NCBI RefSeq assembly: GCF_002931075.1
Contig: NZ_PSTQ01000001.1
Location: 372,001-436,000 of the forward strand
DNA: 64,000 bases
Direction of reading: 5' to 3'
Source: Pseudoclavibacter sp. AY1F1
Lineage (GTDB): Bacteria; Actinomycetota; Actinomycetes; Actinomycetales; Microbacteriaceae
The notes beneath the pieces were generated by a model. It saw nothing but the letters and a program-made list of their open reading frames with translations, made no database searches and was not told the origin of the DNA. The position numbers and the translations under genes are program-made. This document shows, piece by piece, positions 8,824 through 18,271 of this stretch. The stretch's first letter is position 1; each line of letters opens with the position of its first letter.

Positions 8824-10370
8824 AATTGCAGTCGATCCGCAACGGGGCGCGACGCGACTCGCAGCATCGCGGACCGTGGATCGGCACGTTGCTGTTCTCG
8901 ATCCTCATTGCGGTGTTTGCTGTGCTCGCCGTCCTATCGATGCTCGATTCGGACATCGAGGCGAAGCGCGAGGGGGCGATCATTGTGGGCTCGCTCGCGA
9001 CGGTCGCGACCGGGCTCATCAGCGTCTTCGTGACCCCGATCGCCGCGATCGACCCGCGGTCGCTTGCCGTGATGGGTTTCTCGCCTCGACGCTCGGCGTG
9101 GCTCGCGCTCAGCACCTCGTTCATCAGCGTGCCGTCGTTCGCGCTCACCCTCATCCTGCTCGTGGGGCTCCTCTTGTGGGCCGGCGACGGGTCCGGGCTG
9201 CTCGTGGGGGTGATTGCGGCGGCGCTGATTTTCGCGACGCTCATCGTGCTCTCGCGTCTCGCTGGTCTCGTGGGGGAGGACCTGAGGGCCAGGAGGCTCG
9301 TCAGCGACGCACGGGCTGCCCTGGTGCTGGTGCTGCTCCTGCTCGCTTCCCCGCTCGTGTTCGTCGCGGTTGCGGTCGACTGGCAGCTGGGGGAGCACGA
9401 AGCTGTCAGCACCGCGCTCGAAGTGCTCTCGCTCTCGCCGATCGCTGCGCCGTGGGCGGCTGCGGCCAGCGCAACGGAGGGGGACTTGCAGCTCGCTTTG
9501 ACGCAACTTGGCATCGGCGCGGCGACGCTTGTCGTCTTGCTTGTGCTCTGGCAGGTTGTCGCCGGGCGTGTAGCTTCGGCGGCACTCGGCGGTGACGAGA
9601 CTGAGCTCGTCGATCTCGGCGGCTTCGGAACGTTCGGCAGGTCGCCAGCGCTTGTCGTCGCGGCCCGCACGGTCACGTACTGGATGCGCGACCCGCGCTA
9701 CGTCGTCGTCAACGTCTCGATCATCCTGATCCCGCTGCTGGCGCTCATCCCGCTGGCGGTTGTCGGTGTCGAGCCGAGGCACCTGGCACTGCTGCCGTTG
9801 CCTTTGCTTGCGTTCTTCATCGGGTGGACACTGCACAACGACCTCGCCTTCGACGGCTCCGCTGTCTGGATGCACGTGACCAGCGGCATGTCGGGCCTCT
9901 CTGACCGCTTCGGTCGGGCCCTGCCGACGCTCGTCTTCGGGTCGGTTGTGGTGCTCCTCGGCGCGGTTGTGACGTGGCTGATCGTCGGCGACTGGGGAAC
10001 GATCCTCGCGCTGACCGGCCTCTCGCTTGGCCTGCTGTTCTCTGCGACGGGCTTCTCCAGCATCGGCAGCGTGCTCCACCCGTACCCGGTGGCGCGGCCT
10101 GGCGATTCGCCCTTCAGTCAGCCGGTTCGCTCCTGGGGGTCCGGCGTTTTCTGGCACCCCACGACGGGCTTCATCGCGATCCTGCTCATGGGTCCCGCCG
10201 TCTACGCGGGCCTCGTCGCGCTGAATGGCGGCGAGTCGTGGTGGAACTTCGTGGCCCTCGGCTGGGGCATCGTCGTCGGCTTCATCGTGCTGCTCGTGGG
10301 CCTGTGGGCCGGAGCTCGGCAGTTCGAGCGACGCTCCAGCGAGATCATGGCCTTCGCGCAGAGCGCCTAG
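8799..10370 (+). CDS. ABC-2 type exporter permease
   Basis: 523 aa, highly hydrophobic, with about 10-12 predicted membrane segments. The first follows an N-terminal basic stretch (LQSIRNGARRDSQHRG); others are around LLSFILIAVF-like, VSIILIPLLALIPLAVV and GIVVGFIVLLVGLWAG. Starts with TTG inside the ATPase gene, which implies coupled translation. Forms the membrane half of the exporter; nothing indicates its cargo. Confidence 0.8.
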   Translation: MAGHLLQLKLQSIRNGARRDSQHRGPWIGTLLFSILIAVFAVLAVLSMLDSDIEAKREGAIIVGSLATVATGLISVFVTPIAAIDPRSLAVMGFSPRRSAWLALSTSFISVPSFALTLILLVGLLLWAGDGSGLLVGVIAAALIFATLIVLSRLAGLVGEDLRARRLVSDARAALVLVLLLLASPLVFVAVAVDWQLGEHEAVSTALEVLSLSPIAAPWAAAASATEGDLQLALTQLGIGAATLVVLLVLWQVVAGRVASAALGGDETELVDLGGFGTFGRSPALVVAARTVTYWMRDPRYVVVNVSIILIPLLALIPLAVVGVEPRHLALLPLPLLAFFIGWTLHNDLAFDGSAVWMHVTSGMSGLSDRFGRALPTLVFGSVVVLLGAVVTWLIVGDWGTILALTGLSLGLLFSATGFSSIGSVLHPYPVARPGDSPFSQPVRSWGSGVFWHPTTGFIAILLMGPAVYAGLVALNGGESWWNFVALGWGIVVGFIVLLVGLWAGARQFERRSSEIMAFAQSA

Positions 10371-10438
10371 CACTCGCGAGAACCGCCGACAGAGGCGCCA
10401 TCGGGTCCAGCATCCGGTGGCGTCTTCGGTTTGCGTTC

Positions 10439-10444
10439 TAAGAT
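10439..10444 (+). promoter_or_regulatory. -10 box, leaderless-type promoter of the DUF3039 gene
   Basis: TAAGAT lies 7 nt before the ATG at 10452, consistent with a leaderless mRNA. Confidence 0.5.
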
Positions 10445-10451
10445 GTTCGGC

Positions 10452-10742
10452 ATGACGTTCTCCAGCACCCCAACGGGCCCAGGCGGGCCAGACGAGATCG
10501 GCGGCGGCACGGCGATCCTCGACCGCGAGCTCGAGAAGCTCCTCAACGAGGAACAGACCGACGACCCGGGCGATCACGACAAGTTCTCGCACTACGTGCG
10601 CAAGGAGAAGATCCTCGAGTCGGCGGTCACGGGCAAGGCCGTGCGCGCGCTGTGCGGCAAGAAGTGGCTGCCGAACAGCAATCCCGATCGTTTCCCGGTC
10701 TGCCCGAACTGCAAGGCCGTCTACGACAAGATGAAGGGCTGA
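10452..10742 (+). CDS. DUF3039 zinc-ribbon protein
   Basis: 96 aa. Contains GGGTAILDRELEKLL, DHDKFSHYVRKEKI, and the ESAVTGKAVRALCGKKW...FPVCPNCK segment, which defines this small actinobacterial family. The CGKKW and CPNC cysteines probably bind zinc. Function unknown. An in-frame ATG three codons upstream (10443) overlaps the -10 box, so 10452 is preferred. Confidence 0.85.
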   Translation: MTFSSTPTGPGGPDEIGGGTAILDRELEKLLNEEQTDDPGDHDKFSHYVRKEKILESAVTGKAVRALCGKKWLPNSNPDRFPVCPNCKAVYDKMKG

Positions 10743-10783
10743 GACTTCCTCAGGCACTTCGCGCCCGGGCTCGGTCCTGGACA

Positions 10784-10824
10784 CAGAACGGCCGCGAGCC
10801 CGATTCGGGTTCGCGGCCGTTCTG
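10784..10824. terminator. Bidirectional terminator
   Basis: Long hairpin with one mismatch (CAGAACGGCCGCGA...TCGCGGCCGTTCTG) between the convergent DUF3039 and pncB genes. Confidence 0.75.
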
Positions 10825-10858
10825 CGTTGACAGCGCTGAATTGCGCGCCGCAGCCGAG

Positions 10859-12199
10859 TTAGACCCAGACGGTTTCGCGGCCGTCCTTCTCGACGAACAC
10901 CGTGGGAAGAGCGGCTTCGCCTGCGTGCAGTCGGAGGGCGCTGGTCGGTAGCTCGTCGATAGCGGTGCGGTGGTGTTCGCGGGCGCTCTGCACGCCATGC
11001 TCACCGGTGAACTCTGCGTTGATGACGCCGTCGACGACAAGGTCGACGAGCAGCGAGCGGTCGCTCTTCTCTGTTGCGGGGGGAGCGCCGATGCCGACGA
11101 CTTCGGCCTCGGCGACGCCGTGCTCGTCGCGGCGACGCACCGGGAACTTCTCGCCGCCGACGCTCGCCTTGCCTGCCGAGCGCTTCGCGACGGAGACCCA
11201 CTCGCCATCCTCGCCGCGACGGGCCACAAGTTTGTAGACCATGCCGGATGCGACGGCACCGGAGCCGGTCACGACGCTTGTGCCCACGCCGAAGGAGTCG
11301 ACGGGGCTCGCTCCGAGGCCTGCGATCGCGAACTCGTCGAGGTCGTTGGTGACCGTGATGTTCGTTTCAGTGTTGCCGAGTTCGTCGAGCTGGGCGCGGA
11401 CCTCGGCGACGAGGGTGGGGAGGTCGCCCGAGTCGAGGCGGACGCCGCCGAGCTCGCGCCCGGCCACCTCGACCGCGAGTCGAACACCCTCGCGCACGTC
11501 GTAGGTGTCGACGAGCAGCGTGGTTCCCGCGCCGAGCGACGCGACCTGTGAGGCAAACGCCTCGCGTTCGGAGTCGTGGAGGAGCGTGAACGAGTGCGCC
11601 GCGGTGCCCATCGTGGGGACGCCCCAGCTGCGGCCGGCCTCGAGGTTGCTCGTGGCCTTGAACCCGGCGATGTAGGCGGCGCGAGCTGCGGCGACGGCCG
11701 AGCGTTCGCCCGTGCGCCTGGATCCCATCTCCGCGAGCGGGCGCCCGCGGGCGACCGACACCATGCGGGCTGCGGCCGAGGCGACGGCGCAGTCGTAGTT
11801 GTAGATGCTGAGGAGCAGAGTCTCCAGGATGACCCCTTCGGCGAAGCTCGACCGAACCTCCAGGATGGGGGAGCCCGGGAAGTAGATCTCGCCCTCGCGG
11901 TACCCGCGGATCGTGCCGGAGAAGCGGTAGTCCGCGAGCCAGTCGAGGGTCTCGGCGGAGACGATCGAGTGCTCACGGAGATGCTCGATCTCGGCATCGC
12001 CGAAGCGGAAGTCCCGCAGCAGCTCGAGCGCACGCCCCACCCCCGCCACGACCCCGTAGCGGCGCCCGCTCGGCAGCCGTCTCCCGAAGAGCTCGAAGAC
12101 GCTGTCACGATCAGCGGTGCCCGCGTGAATCGCGGCATCGATCATCGTGAACTCGTACTGGTCGGTGAGGAAGCCGGTAGACGGGCGTTCGAAAGTCAC
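10859..12199 (-). CDS. pncB: Nicotinate phosphoribosyltransferase
   Basis: 446 aa. First step of the Preiss-Handler NAD salvage route: nicotinate + PRPP + ATP to nicotinate mononucleotide. Seen: TGFLTDQYEFTMI N-terminus, the catalytic His in MGTAAHSF (His202), and LDSGDL plus the FGVGTSVVTG phosphate-binding loop. Full length for the family. GTG start at 12199; divergent from murI with 91 bp between them. Confidence 0.92.
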   Translation of the reverse strand: MTFERPSTGFLTDQYEFTMIDAAIHAGTADRDSVFELFGRRLPSGRRYGVVAGVGRALELLRDFRFGDAEIEHLREHSIVSAETLDWLADYRFSGTIRGYREGEIYFPGSPILEVRSSFAEGVILETLLLSIYNYDCAVASAAARMVSVARGRPLAEMGSRRTGERSAVAAARAAYIAGFKATSNLEAGRSWGVPTMGTAAHSFTLLHDSEREAFASQVASLGAGTTLLVDTYDVREGVRLAVEVAGRELGGVRLDSGDLPTLVAEVRAQLDELGNTETNITVTNDLDEFAIAGLGASPVDSFGVGTSVVTGSGAVASGMVYKLVARRGEDGEWVSVAKRSAGKASVGGEKFPVRRRDEHGVAEAEVVGIGAPPATEKSDRSLLVDLVVDGVINAEFTGEHGVQSAREHHRTAIDELPTSALRLHAGEAALPTVFVEKDGRETVWV

Positions 12200-12276
12200 C
12201 GCCCCAGCCTAGGCCCCGTTGCCGTGCGCACACGGGATGTCGGCGTGCGCATCCACCCCGTGCAGGTGCCTGGGAG

Positions 12277-12282
12277 TAGACT
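12277..12282 (+). promoter_or_regulatory. -10 box, leaderless-type promoter of murI
   Basis: TAGACT ends 8 nt before the ATG of murI; no ribosome binding site is visible between. Confidence 0.5.
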
Positions 12283-12290
12283 CGGCACTC

Positions 12291-13124
12291 ATGAGCGAGG
12301 CACCGATCGGCATATTTGACTCTGGTGTCGGCGGGCTCACTGTCGCGAGGGAGATCAGGGCGCAGCTGCCCGGTGAGTCGCTCCTGTACGTCGGAGACAC
12401 CGAGCACACGCCGTACGGTCCCAAGCCGATCGCTGATGTCCGTCGTCTCTCCCTCGCGATCCTTGACGAACTCGTCGAGCAGGACGTCAAGATGCTTGTG
12501 ATCGCGTGCAACACTGCGTCGGCCGCCGTGCTGCGGGATGCTCGCGAGCGGTACGACGTGCCCGTCGTCGAGGTCATCGCGCCGGCAGTTCGCGCAGCCG
12601 TGAGCGCCACCCACAACAACCGCATCGGCGTGCTCGGCACCGAGGCGACTGTGTCCTCGCGCGCCTACGACGACGCCTTCGCGGCGGCCCCGCACCTCGA
12701 GATCTTCTCGCAGGCCTGCCCGATGTTCGTGGAGTACGTCGAGCGCGGCGACACGACCAGCCCAGAGCTCGTGCGCTACGCCGAGGAGTACCTCGCACCC
12801 ATCAAGGCGGCTGGCGTCGACACGGTGGTGCTCGGATGCACGCACTACCCGTTCCTGAAGGGTGTGCTCGGCTACGTGCTCGGGCCCGGCGTCCGCCTCG
12901 TGTCGAGCGACGTCGAGACGGCGCAGGATGTGTACCGCGTGCTCGCCTCCAACGGCCTCCTGAACTCGAGCGGGCGCTCCCCGCAGTATTCCTATCGTGC
13001 GACGGGTGAGAACACGGAAGCCTTCGTGAACCTTGCCGGCCGCTTCCTCGGCCCGGACGTGCGCCACGTCGAGCGCCTCATGACGGAGGCCATCAACCTG
13101 CCGCCGTCCGTGCGTCGCGCCTGA
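12291..13124 (+). CDS. murI: Glutamate racemase
   Basis: 277 aa. Makes D-glutamate for peptidoglycan. Asp10-Ser11 in FDSGVGGL and the two catalytic cysteines are present: Cys73 in IACNTASA and Cys183 in LGCTHYPF. Start ATG 12291 is set by these family N-terminal residues and the promoter just upstream. First gene of a murI-rph-rdgB cluster, an order common in Actinomycetota. Confidence 0.95.
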   Translation: MSEAPIGIFDSGVGGLTVAREIRAQLPGESLLYVGDTEHTPYGPKPIADVRRLSLAILDELVEQDVKMLVIACNTASAAVLRDARERYDVPVVEVIAPAVRAAVSATHNNRIGVLGTEATVSSRAYDDAFAAAPHLEIFSQACPMFVEYVERGDTTSPELVRYAEEYLAPIKAAGVDTVVLGCTHYPFLKGVLGYVLGPGVRLVSSDVETAQDVYRVLASNGLLNSSGRSPQYSYRATGENTEAFVNLAGRFLGPDVRHVERLMTEAINLPPSVRRA

Positions 13125-13184
13125 CGCATCCGCTCGCCGACGCTCACAGATTTCCAGCAACGCATCCGATCCCTTGGAGGACCA

Positions 13185-13916
13185 ATGACCGAAGCACGCG
13201 CAGACGGCCGCACCCACGACCAGCTTCGCCCCGTGACGATCGAGAAGGGCTGGAGCGAGCAGGCGGAAGGCTCCGCTCTCATTTCGTTCGGGAAGACGAA
13301 GGTGCTCTGCACCGCGTCGTTCACGCCTGGCGTTCCGCGCTGGCTGAAGGGTCAGGGCAAGGGCTGGGTCACGGCCGAGTACGCGATGCTTCCGCGTGCC
13401 ACGAACGACCGCAACAGCCGCGAGTCGGTGAAGGGCAAGATCGGCGGCCGCACGCACGAGATCTCGCGCCTCGTCGGGCGTTCGCTCCGCGCCGCCGTAG
13501 ACATGTCCGCGCTCGGTGAGAACACGATCGTCATCGACTGCGACGTGCTGCAGGCCGACGGTGGCACGCGTACGGCAGCGATCACGGGCGCCTACGTCGC
13601 GCTCGCGCAGTCCATCGAGTGGGCGAAGGCCAACAAGCATGTCCCTGCGAAGGCCAACGTGCTCACGCGCTCGGTCGCCGCGATCTCGGTTGGCATCGTC
13701 GACGGCGTCCCGCTGCTTGACCTCGCCTACGTGGAGGACGTGCGCGCGGGCACCGACATGAACGTCGTCGCGACGGGCGATGGCAAGCTCATCGAGGTGC
13801 AGGGCACGGCGGAAGGAGCTCCGTTCGACCGCGACGAGCTCGACCGCCTCCTCGACATCGCCCTCGCTGGTACTGCGACGCTCACCGAGCTGCAGAACGA
13901 GGCGCTGGGGGCATGA
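13185..13916 (+). CDS. rph: Ribonuclease PH
   Basis: 243 aa phosphorolytic 3'-5' exoribonuclease that trims tRNA 3' ends. Seen: [14 protein letters not shown]-terminus, [14 protein letters not shown]-type core, [14 protein letters not shown], and [14 protein letters not shown]. Strong ribosome binding site (GGAGG, 5 nt spacing). Overlaps rdgB by 4 nt (ATGA). Confidence 0.95.
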   Translation: MTEARADGRTHDQLRPVTIEKGWSEQAEGSALISFGKTKVLCTASFTPGVPRWLKGQGKGWVTAEYAMLPRATNDRNSRESVKGKIGGRTHEISRLVGRSLRAAVDMSALGENTIVIDCDVLQADGGTRTAAITGAYVALAQSIEWAKANKHVPAKANVLTRSVAAISVGIVDGVPLLDLAYVEDVRAGTDMNVVATGDGKLIEVQGTAEGAPFDRDELDRLLDIALAGTATLTELQNEALGA

Positions 13917-14536
13917 GCGAGCCGGTCCGGGTTGTCCTTGCCTCGCACAATGCGCACAAGCTCGTCGAGCTGCGGCGTGTTCTCGGTGCGCAGCTCGACG
14001 GCATCGAGCTCGGCTCCTACGACGGACCGGAGCCGCGCGAGACGGGCCTCAGCTTCGAGGCCAACGCGCTCCTGAAAGCGCGCGCCGCGGCCGAGCACAC
14101 GGGGCTCCCGGCACTCGCCGACGACTCCGGCATCTCGGTGGATGTGCTCGGGGGCTCGCCCGGCATCTTCTCCGCGCGCTGGTCAGGGCCTGCGAAGGAC
14201 GCGAACGAGAACCTCGAGCTGCTTCTGTGGCAGTTGAGCGACGTCGCGCATCCGCACCGCACGGCGCAGTTCGTGGCGGCGGCGGCGCTTGTCGTGCCGG
14301 CCTCTGCCTCTTCGACGGGTGAAGAGCAGGCCGAAGCGGTGCTTGGCGTCTGGCCAGGCCGGATCCTGGAGCAGCGCAGTGGTGACCACGGCTTCGGCTA
14401 CGACCCCATCTTCCAGCCGGAGGGCGCTGAGGGCTCAGCAGCAGACCTCACGGACGCCGAGAAGGACGCATCGAGCCACCGTCGTCGCGCGTTCGACGCG
14501 CTCTGGCCGAAGCTCCGCGCGGCCCTCGGGCTCTAA
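13913..14536 (+). CDS. rdgB: Non-canonical purine NTP pyrophosphatase (RdgB/HAM1)
   Basis: 207 aa. Removes dITP, dXTP and ITP from the nucleotide pool. Seen: the [10 protein letters not shown] substrate loop, [30 protein letters not shown] and the FGYDPIF C-terminal motif. Slightly longer than the E. coli enzyme because of an insert around residues 120-140 ([13 protein letters not shown]). Translationally coupled to rph. Confidence 0.93.
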   Translation: MSEPVRVVLASHNAHKLVELRRVLGAQLDGIELGSYDGPEPRETGLSFEANALLKARAAAEHTGLPALADDSGISVDVLGGSPGIFSARWSGPAKDANENLELLLWQLSDVAHPHRTAQFVAAAALVVPASASSTGEEQAEAVLGVWPGRILEQRSGDHGFGYDPIFQPEGAEGSAADLTDAEKDASSHRRRAFDALWPKLRAALGL

Positions 14537-14595
14537 CGGCCGCGGCCTCCGACGCTTCGCGCCACCCGCCTGCGTCCGCGGCTCGAAGCAAGAGA

Positions 14596-14634
14596 TGCCC
14601 CTCTGATCGGGACGTGATCCGGGTCAGAGGGGCA
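14596..14634. terminator. Bidirectional terminator
   Basis: 11-bp stem TGCCCCTCTGA / TCAGAGGGGCA between the convergent rdgB and class III aminotransferase genes. Confidence 0.75.
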
Positions 14635-14653
14635 GCTCTTGCGCGTGCGAGCG

Positions 14654-16030
14654 CTAGAGGAGCGAGCTCGCCTCGGTGAGCACGCCGCGTAGCGTCTGCT
14701 CGATCTCGTCGAACTCGGCCTGGCCGATCGTGAGCGGCGGCGCGAGTTGGATGACGGGGTCCCCTCGGTCGTCGGCGCGGCAGTACAGGCCAGCGTCGAA
14801 GAGCGCCTTTGAGAGGAAGCCGCGGAGCAGGCGCTCCGACTCCTCTTCGTTGAACGTCTCGCGGGTGTCCTTGTCCTTCACGAGCTCGATGCCGAAGAAA
14901 TAGCCGTCGCCGCGGACATCGCCGACGATGGGGATGTCGAGGAGCTTCTCGAGGGCCGCGCGGAAGTGCGGCGAGTTCTCCTTGACGTTCTGCGTGAGGC
15001 GCTCTTCCTCGAAGATGTTGAGGTTCTCGAGGGCGACGGCTGCCGAAACGGGGTGGCCGCCGAAGGTGTAGCCGTGTGAGAACGACGTCTGTCCGTGCTT
15101 GAAGGGCTCGTAGATGCGGTCGCTGACGATGGTCGCGCCGATCGGCGAGTAGCCGCTGGTCATGCCCTTGGCGCACGTGATCATGTCGGGCTGGATGTCG
15201 TAGGTCGTCGACGCGAACATGTCGCCGATACGGCCGAAGCCCGTGATGACCTCGTCGGCGACGAGCAGCACGTCGTACTTCGTGCAGATCTCGCGCACCC
15301 GCTGGAAGTAGCCGGGGGGAGGCGTGAAGCAGCCGCCCGAGTTCTGGACCGGCTCGAGGAACACCGCCGCGACCGTCTCCGGGCCTTCGAAGAGGATCAT
15401 CTCCTCGATGCGGTTCGCGGCCCACAAGCCGAACTCGACCAGGTTGTCGCCGTGTTCCGGTGCGCGGTAGAAGTTGGTGTTCGGCACACGGAAGCCGCCG
15501 GGCGTGAGGGGCTCGAACATCGCCTTCATGGCGGGAATGCCCGTGATGGCAAGGGCGCCCTGCGGGGTGCCGTGGTACGCGACCGAGCGCGAGATGACCT
15601 TGTGCTTGGTCGGCTGCCCCTGCAGCTTCCAGTAGTACTTAGCGAGCTTGAAGGCCGTTTCGACGGCTTCGCCACCGCCCGTGGAGAAGAAGACGCGGTT
15701 GAGGTCGCCTGGCGCGTAGTCGGCGAGGCGGTCTGCGAGCTCGATGGCGTTCGGGTGCGCGTACGACCAGATGGGGAAGAACGCGAGCTCGGCGGCCTGC
15801 TTGGCGGCGGTCTCGGCGAGACGCTGGCGACCGTGGCCGGCGTTGACCACGAAGAGGCCGGAGAGGCCGTCGAAGTACTTGTTGCCCTTCGAGTCCCAGA
15901 TGTGGTGACCATCACCCTTGACGATGATCGGCACACCGGCGCCGTCTTCCATGACGGACTGGCGCGAGAAGTGCATCCAGAGGTGGTCTTTGGCCTTTTG
16001 TTGCAGGTCGGCTTCGTTGAACTCGGTCAT
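14654..16030 (-). CDS. Class III (omega) aminotransferase
   Basis: 458 aa PLP enzyme with Schiff-base Lys288 in TCAKGMTSGYSPIGA, DEVITGFGRIG, the GGGEAVETAFKLA cofactor loop and HGYTFGGHPVSAA. This branch includes beta-alanine/putrescine/taurine-pyruvate transaminases; the amino donor is not predictable. ATG at 16030 has GAAGGAG at ideal spacing. Downstream of tRNA-Leu on the same strand but separated by that tRNA's terminator. Confidence 0.85.
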   Translation of the reverse strand: MTEFNEADLQQKAKDHLWMHFSRQSVMEDGAGVPIIVKGDGHHIWDSKGNKYFDGLSGLFVVNAGHGRQRLAETAAKQAAELAFFPIWSYAHPNAIELADRLADYAPGDLNRVFFSTGGGEAVETAFKLAKYYWKLQGQPTKHKVISRSVAYHGTPQGALAITGIPAMKAMFEPLTPGGFRVPNTNFYRAPEHGDNLVEFGLWAANRIEEMILFEGPETVAAVFLEPVQNSGGCFTPPPGYFQRVREICTKYDVLLVADEVITGFGRIGDMFASTTYDIQPDMITCAKGMTSGYSPIGATIVSDRIYEPFKHGQTSFSHGYTFGGHPVSAAVALENLNIFEEERLTQNVKENSPHFRAALEKLLDIPIVGDVRGDGYFFGIELVKDKDTRETFNEEESERLLRGFLSKALFDAGLYCRADDRGDPVIQLAPPLTIGQAEFDEIEQTLRGVLTEASSLL

Positions 16031-16164
16031 CGTCGATGCTCCTTCGCAGTACTGATACTGGAACCGTACCCGTTGGTCGGGTGAGCAGGAACAGACAGTC
16101 TGTCGAGTCGGAGGAGCGTCGGACGCCGGAGTTGCGGATGCGAGGCAGTCAGCATCCTAGAAGA

Positions 16165-16182
16165 AAAACGTCCCGGAGGGAC
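16165..16182 (-). terminator. Terminator of tRNA-Leu
   Basis: On the minus strand: GTCCC-TCC-GGGAC hairpin followed by GTTTTT, directly 3' of the tRNA. Confidence 0.7.
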
Positions 16183-16187
16183 AACAG

Positions 16188-16269
16188 TGCGGAAGGCGGG
16201 ACTTGAACCCGCACGCTCGAAAGCACAGGAACCTAAATCCTGCGTGTCTGCCAATTTCACCACTCCCGC
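16188..16269 (-). tRNA. tRNA-Leu (anticodon UAG)
   Basis: 82 nt. Acceptor stem GCGGGAG/CTTCCGC (one G-U pair), anticodon loop TTTAGGT with anticodon TAG (reads CUA), a long variable arm, and T-arm GGGTTCAAGTCCC. CCA is not encoded. It lies 63 bp from the left repeat of the first inserted element. Confidence 0.95.
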
Positions 16270-16331
16270 GGACACGGGCGAACCCGTGTGCGGGGACCAG
16301 TCTAGGGCGGCGTCGGTGGCCCTCGGAAGTT

Positions 16332-16432
16332 CGGCTCGCGGGGCCTGTGGATAACTTCTGCGGGGATTTTTGCTTTTCGGCATGCTGTCGGCGTGAGCAT
16401 CGCGGTAAGCACCATCACTGATCGGATCCGTC
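16332..16432. repeat. 101-bp direct repeat, left copy (duplicated cpaF 5' end)
   Basis: Identical to 26420-26520 except one base (T for C in the ATTTTT run). It contains the sequence upstream of cpaF, its GTG start (16393) and 13 codons (MSIAVSTITDRIR), after which the reading frame runs into unrelated sequence. Confidence 0.95.
16393..16432 (+). pseudogene. Truncated duplicate of the cpaF start (13 codons)
   Basis: GTG start and 13 codons identical to the real cpaF start at 26481, then divergent sequence. The open frame continues to 16575 but encodes nothing recognisable. A by-product of the island insertion. Confidence 0.85.
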
Positions 16433-16813
16433 AATCAGTTTCCGGTAGCAGTGGCGCGGCTCGTCGGGGATGCCATACGGAAGTGGGGGCTCATCCTCGG
16501 CACCGTCTGGTTTCCAGCCACGATTGTCGTTCCAGACAAGCGTCAAGAGAGACGCCACTGGCGGCCACCCCATAGATCCCTCGCTCGCTCCCGCTGGTCG
16601 CTCGCCCCAGGTGCTGTCGGCCACCTGCACGGTGACATCGATGCACTTGCCCGGCGGGACCATGCCGATGTGTGTCTTCTGGATGTGACTCGGAGGAGAG
16701 TCCGAAAACGGATCATCGCGCGCCTCACCCAGACTAACGACATCGAACGCAGGCATGTCACCGACGTTGACGAAGCGGTAGCTCGTGCCTTCGTCCACAC
16801 CGGGTCCGACCAT
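16415..16813 (-). CDS. Hypothetical protein with beta-sandwich-like region
   Basis: 132 aa. Residues about 10-95 (SYRFVNVGDMPAFDVV ... PPGKCIDVTVQV ... LLTLVWNDNRG) show the alternating pattern and N-x-G turn of an immunoglobulin-like sandwich, similar in style to two small genes at the left end of the second element (27398-27892 and 27889-28161). The frame is closed by a stop eight codons before the ATG, so it may be the surviving C-terminal part of a longer protein. Its last five codons and stop are supplied by the antisense strand of the 101-bp repeat. Function unknown. Confidence 0.5.
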   Translation of the reverse strand: MVGPGVDEGTSYRFVNVGDMPAFDVVSLGEARDDPFSDSPPSHIQKTHIGMVPPGKCIDVTVQVADSTWGERPAGASEGSMGWPPVASLLTLVWNDNRGWKPDGAEDEPPLPYGIPDEPRHCYRKLIDGSDQ

Positions 16814-17239
16814 CGGGACGTCGGCTTCCTTGTGTCAGACATCGCGACACTCTCTTCGGCTCGCCCTGCGGCGAACGTTCGAGGCTCTGGCTGTGGCGAT
16901 CATCAAGGGCGGCCCACCGGGCGGCACGGCAAGGATCACTTCCACGATGTGCTAGTCGGTGTCGCCGAAGCGCTGAACCCAATACCTGCGGCATCGCAGC
17001 CTCGTCAAGCGAACTCTGGGATTGTTGGATCGTGTATCTGGCACGTGAGAAAAACTGGCACCAATTCGAGAAGGACTGGTTCAGCAACGCTTGACCAGCC
17101 ATTTTGTGCCACATCGGACTCACGTGTGACGCAAAACGGACCCGCAGGTGACGGATTTCGTGTCAGCGCTCGCAATCGGACCCGAAACTTGCGTTTTCCG
17201 ACACTTACGCTTGCCAGAACTTCTCACTGGAGGTGAAAG
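16814..17239. other. Intergenic, no convincing gene
   Basis: 426 bp. The minus strand has protein-like fragments in frame with the preceding gene but interrupted by stops (for example IVEVILAVPPGGPPLMIA), so this may be decayed coding sequence. The last 80 bp are AT-richer and presumably hold the promoter of the AraC gene. Confidence 0.4.
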
Positions 17240-18271
17240 GTGCACGATGCGAGCCGTCTCGTCCCCCCAACAGGCGCGGTCACGCGGGAGCTCATCCTGA
17301 ACGGAGACGCCGCAGTCCAGTGGATCGGCTCCCTCGGCTGGGCGGTTGCGCCGCTGAGTTCGCGCTTCCAGTTGGTCGCCGACCTCATCCGGACGGATAC
17401 CTTCGCGATCGGAAGGATCTGGCACACCCCGGCTGCTTTCTCCTACACCGCGGACGGTGACGCATCCAACTGCATGTTCCACGCTGTGGTGGGTATCGAG
17501 GGGACGCAGACGGTTACCTCGGAAACCGACCAGGTCGAGCTCGGCCCAGGTCAAATGCACGTGCAGTCGTTCAGCGAGGCCCTGGGGATCACCGCGCAGG
17601 AGCCAGCAGCTCGCTTGCTCTTCGTGTCGCAGTGGTCGGACCTGCAAGATTCCGAGGGGCGCGCACCCCTGCCGAGGTCGGGGCTCTTCGGGTCCTCGAA
17701 TGCCCACAAAGAGATCTTCAGCAGCGCGGCGCACGCTGCGTTGAACTCTCTGACAACCGTGGACGGAGCCGGGTTCCATCGCGTCCGAGCGGGATTGGAT
17801 CATCTCTTCGCCGGCGTGCTCGCCGACGACGCCCCGGTGCGTGCCAAGCGAAGCCGTGGCGCTGGCTCCACAGACATGGGCCGCGCTGGTCGTGGGCTTC
17901 CGCCATCGTTGCTACGGCGTGCGTCGCAGCAGATCGAAGCTCGAGCGAGCGACGTCACGTTCGATGCTGGCAGGCTCGCGCGAGATCTCGGTGTCTCCAC
18001 GGCGAGTCTGTATCGGGCGTACGAAGACTCAAACCTGACGCCAGCCTCTCAGCTTCGACGGGTCCGAACTCGGCTCGCGCGAGACCTGTTGGAGGCACCG
18101 GGAGAATTCGGCGACGTCGACACCCAAAATCTGAAGCGCATCGCTGCGGCCGCCGGTTTCGGCTCGGTGCGTGCCATGCGTCGCGCCCTCGATGGGCTCT
18201 CGGATAGTGAGAGCGAAGCTCGACCAGACATCTCGGAAGAAGAGCCTGGCATTGCGCGCACTGAACGCTGA
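17240..18271 (+). CDS. AraC-family transcriptional regulator (module A)
   Basis: 343 aa. The N-terminal ~200 residues resemble an AraC-type cupin sensor (FAIGRIWHTPAAFSY ... VELGPGQMHVQS). The C-terminal ~100 residues are an AraC/XylS double helix-turn-helix: first HTH in RLARDLGVSTASLYRAYED, second near LKRIAAAAGFGSVRAMRRAL. GTG start at 17240, preceded by GGAGG at 6 nt. Followed on the same strand, 338 bp away, by a twin-arginine-exported protein gene. It differs clearly from the other two AraC proteins in this island. Effector unknown. Confidence 0.8.
   Translation: MHDASRLVPPTGAVTRELILNGDAAVQWIGSLGWAVAPLSSRFQLVADLIRTDTFAIGRIWHTPAAFSYTADGDASNCMFHAVVGIEGTQTVTSETDQVELGPGQMHVQSFSEALGITAQEPAARLLFVSQWSDLQDSEGRAPLPRSGLFGSSNAHKEIFSSAAHAALNSLTTVDGAGFHRVRAGLDHLFAGVLADDAPVRAKRSRGAGSTDMGRAGRGLPPSLLRRASQQIEARASDVTFDAGRLARDLGVSTASLYRAYEDSNLTPASQLRRVRTRLARDLLEAPGEFGDVDTQNLKRIAAAAGFGSVRAMRRALDGLSDSESEARPDISEEEPGIARTER

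Noticed and set aside
16188-16269. tRNA-Leu as the integration target of the island
   Set aside because: The direct repeats start 63 bp away and contain no tRNA sequence; the target is the cpaF 5' end.
16451-17236. 261-codon plus-strand open frame at the left end of the island
   Set aside because: Arg/His-rich shadow antisense to the better 16415-16813 gene; no ribosome binding site or domain.
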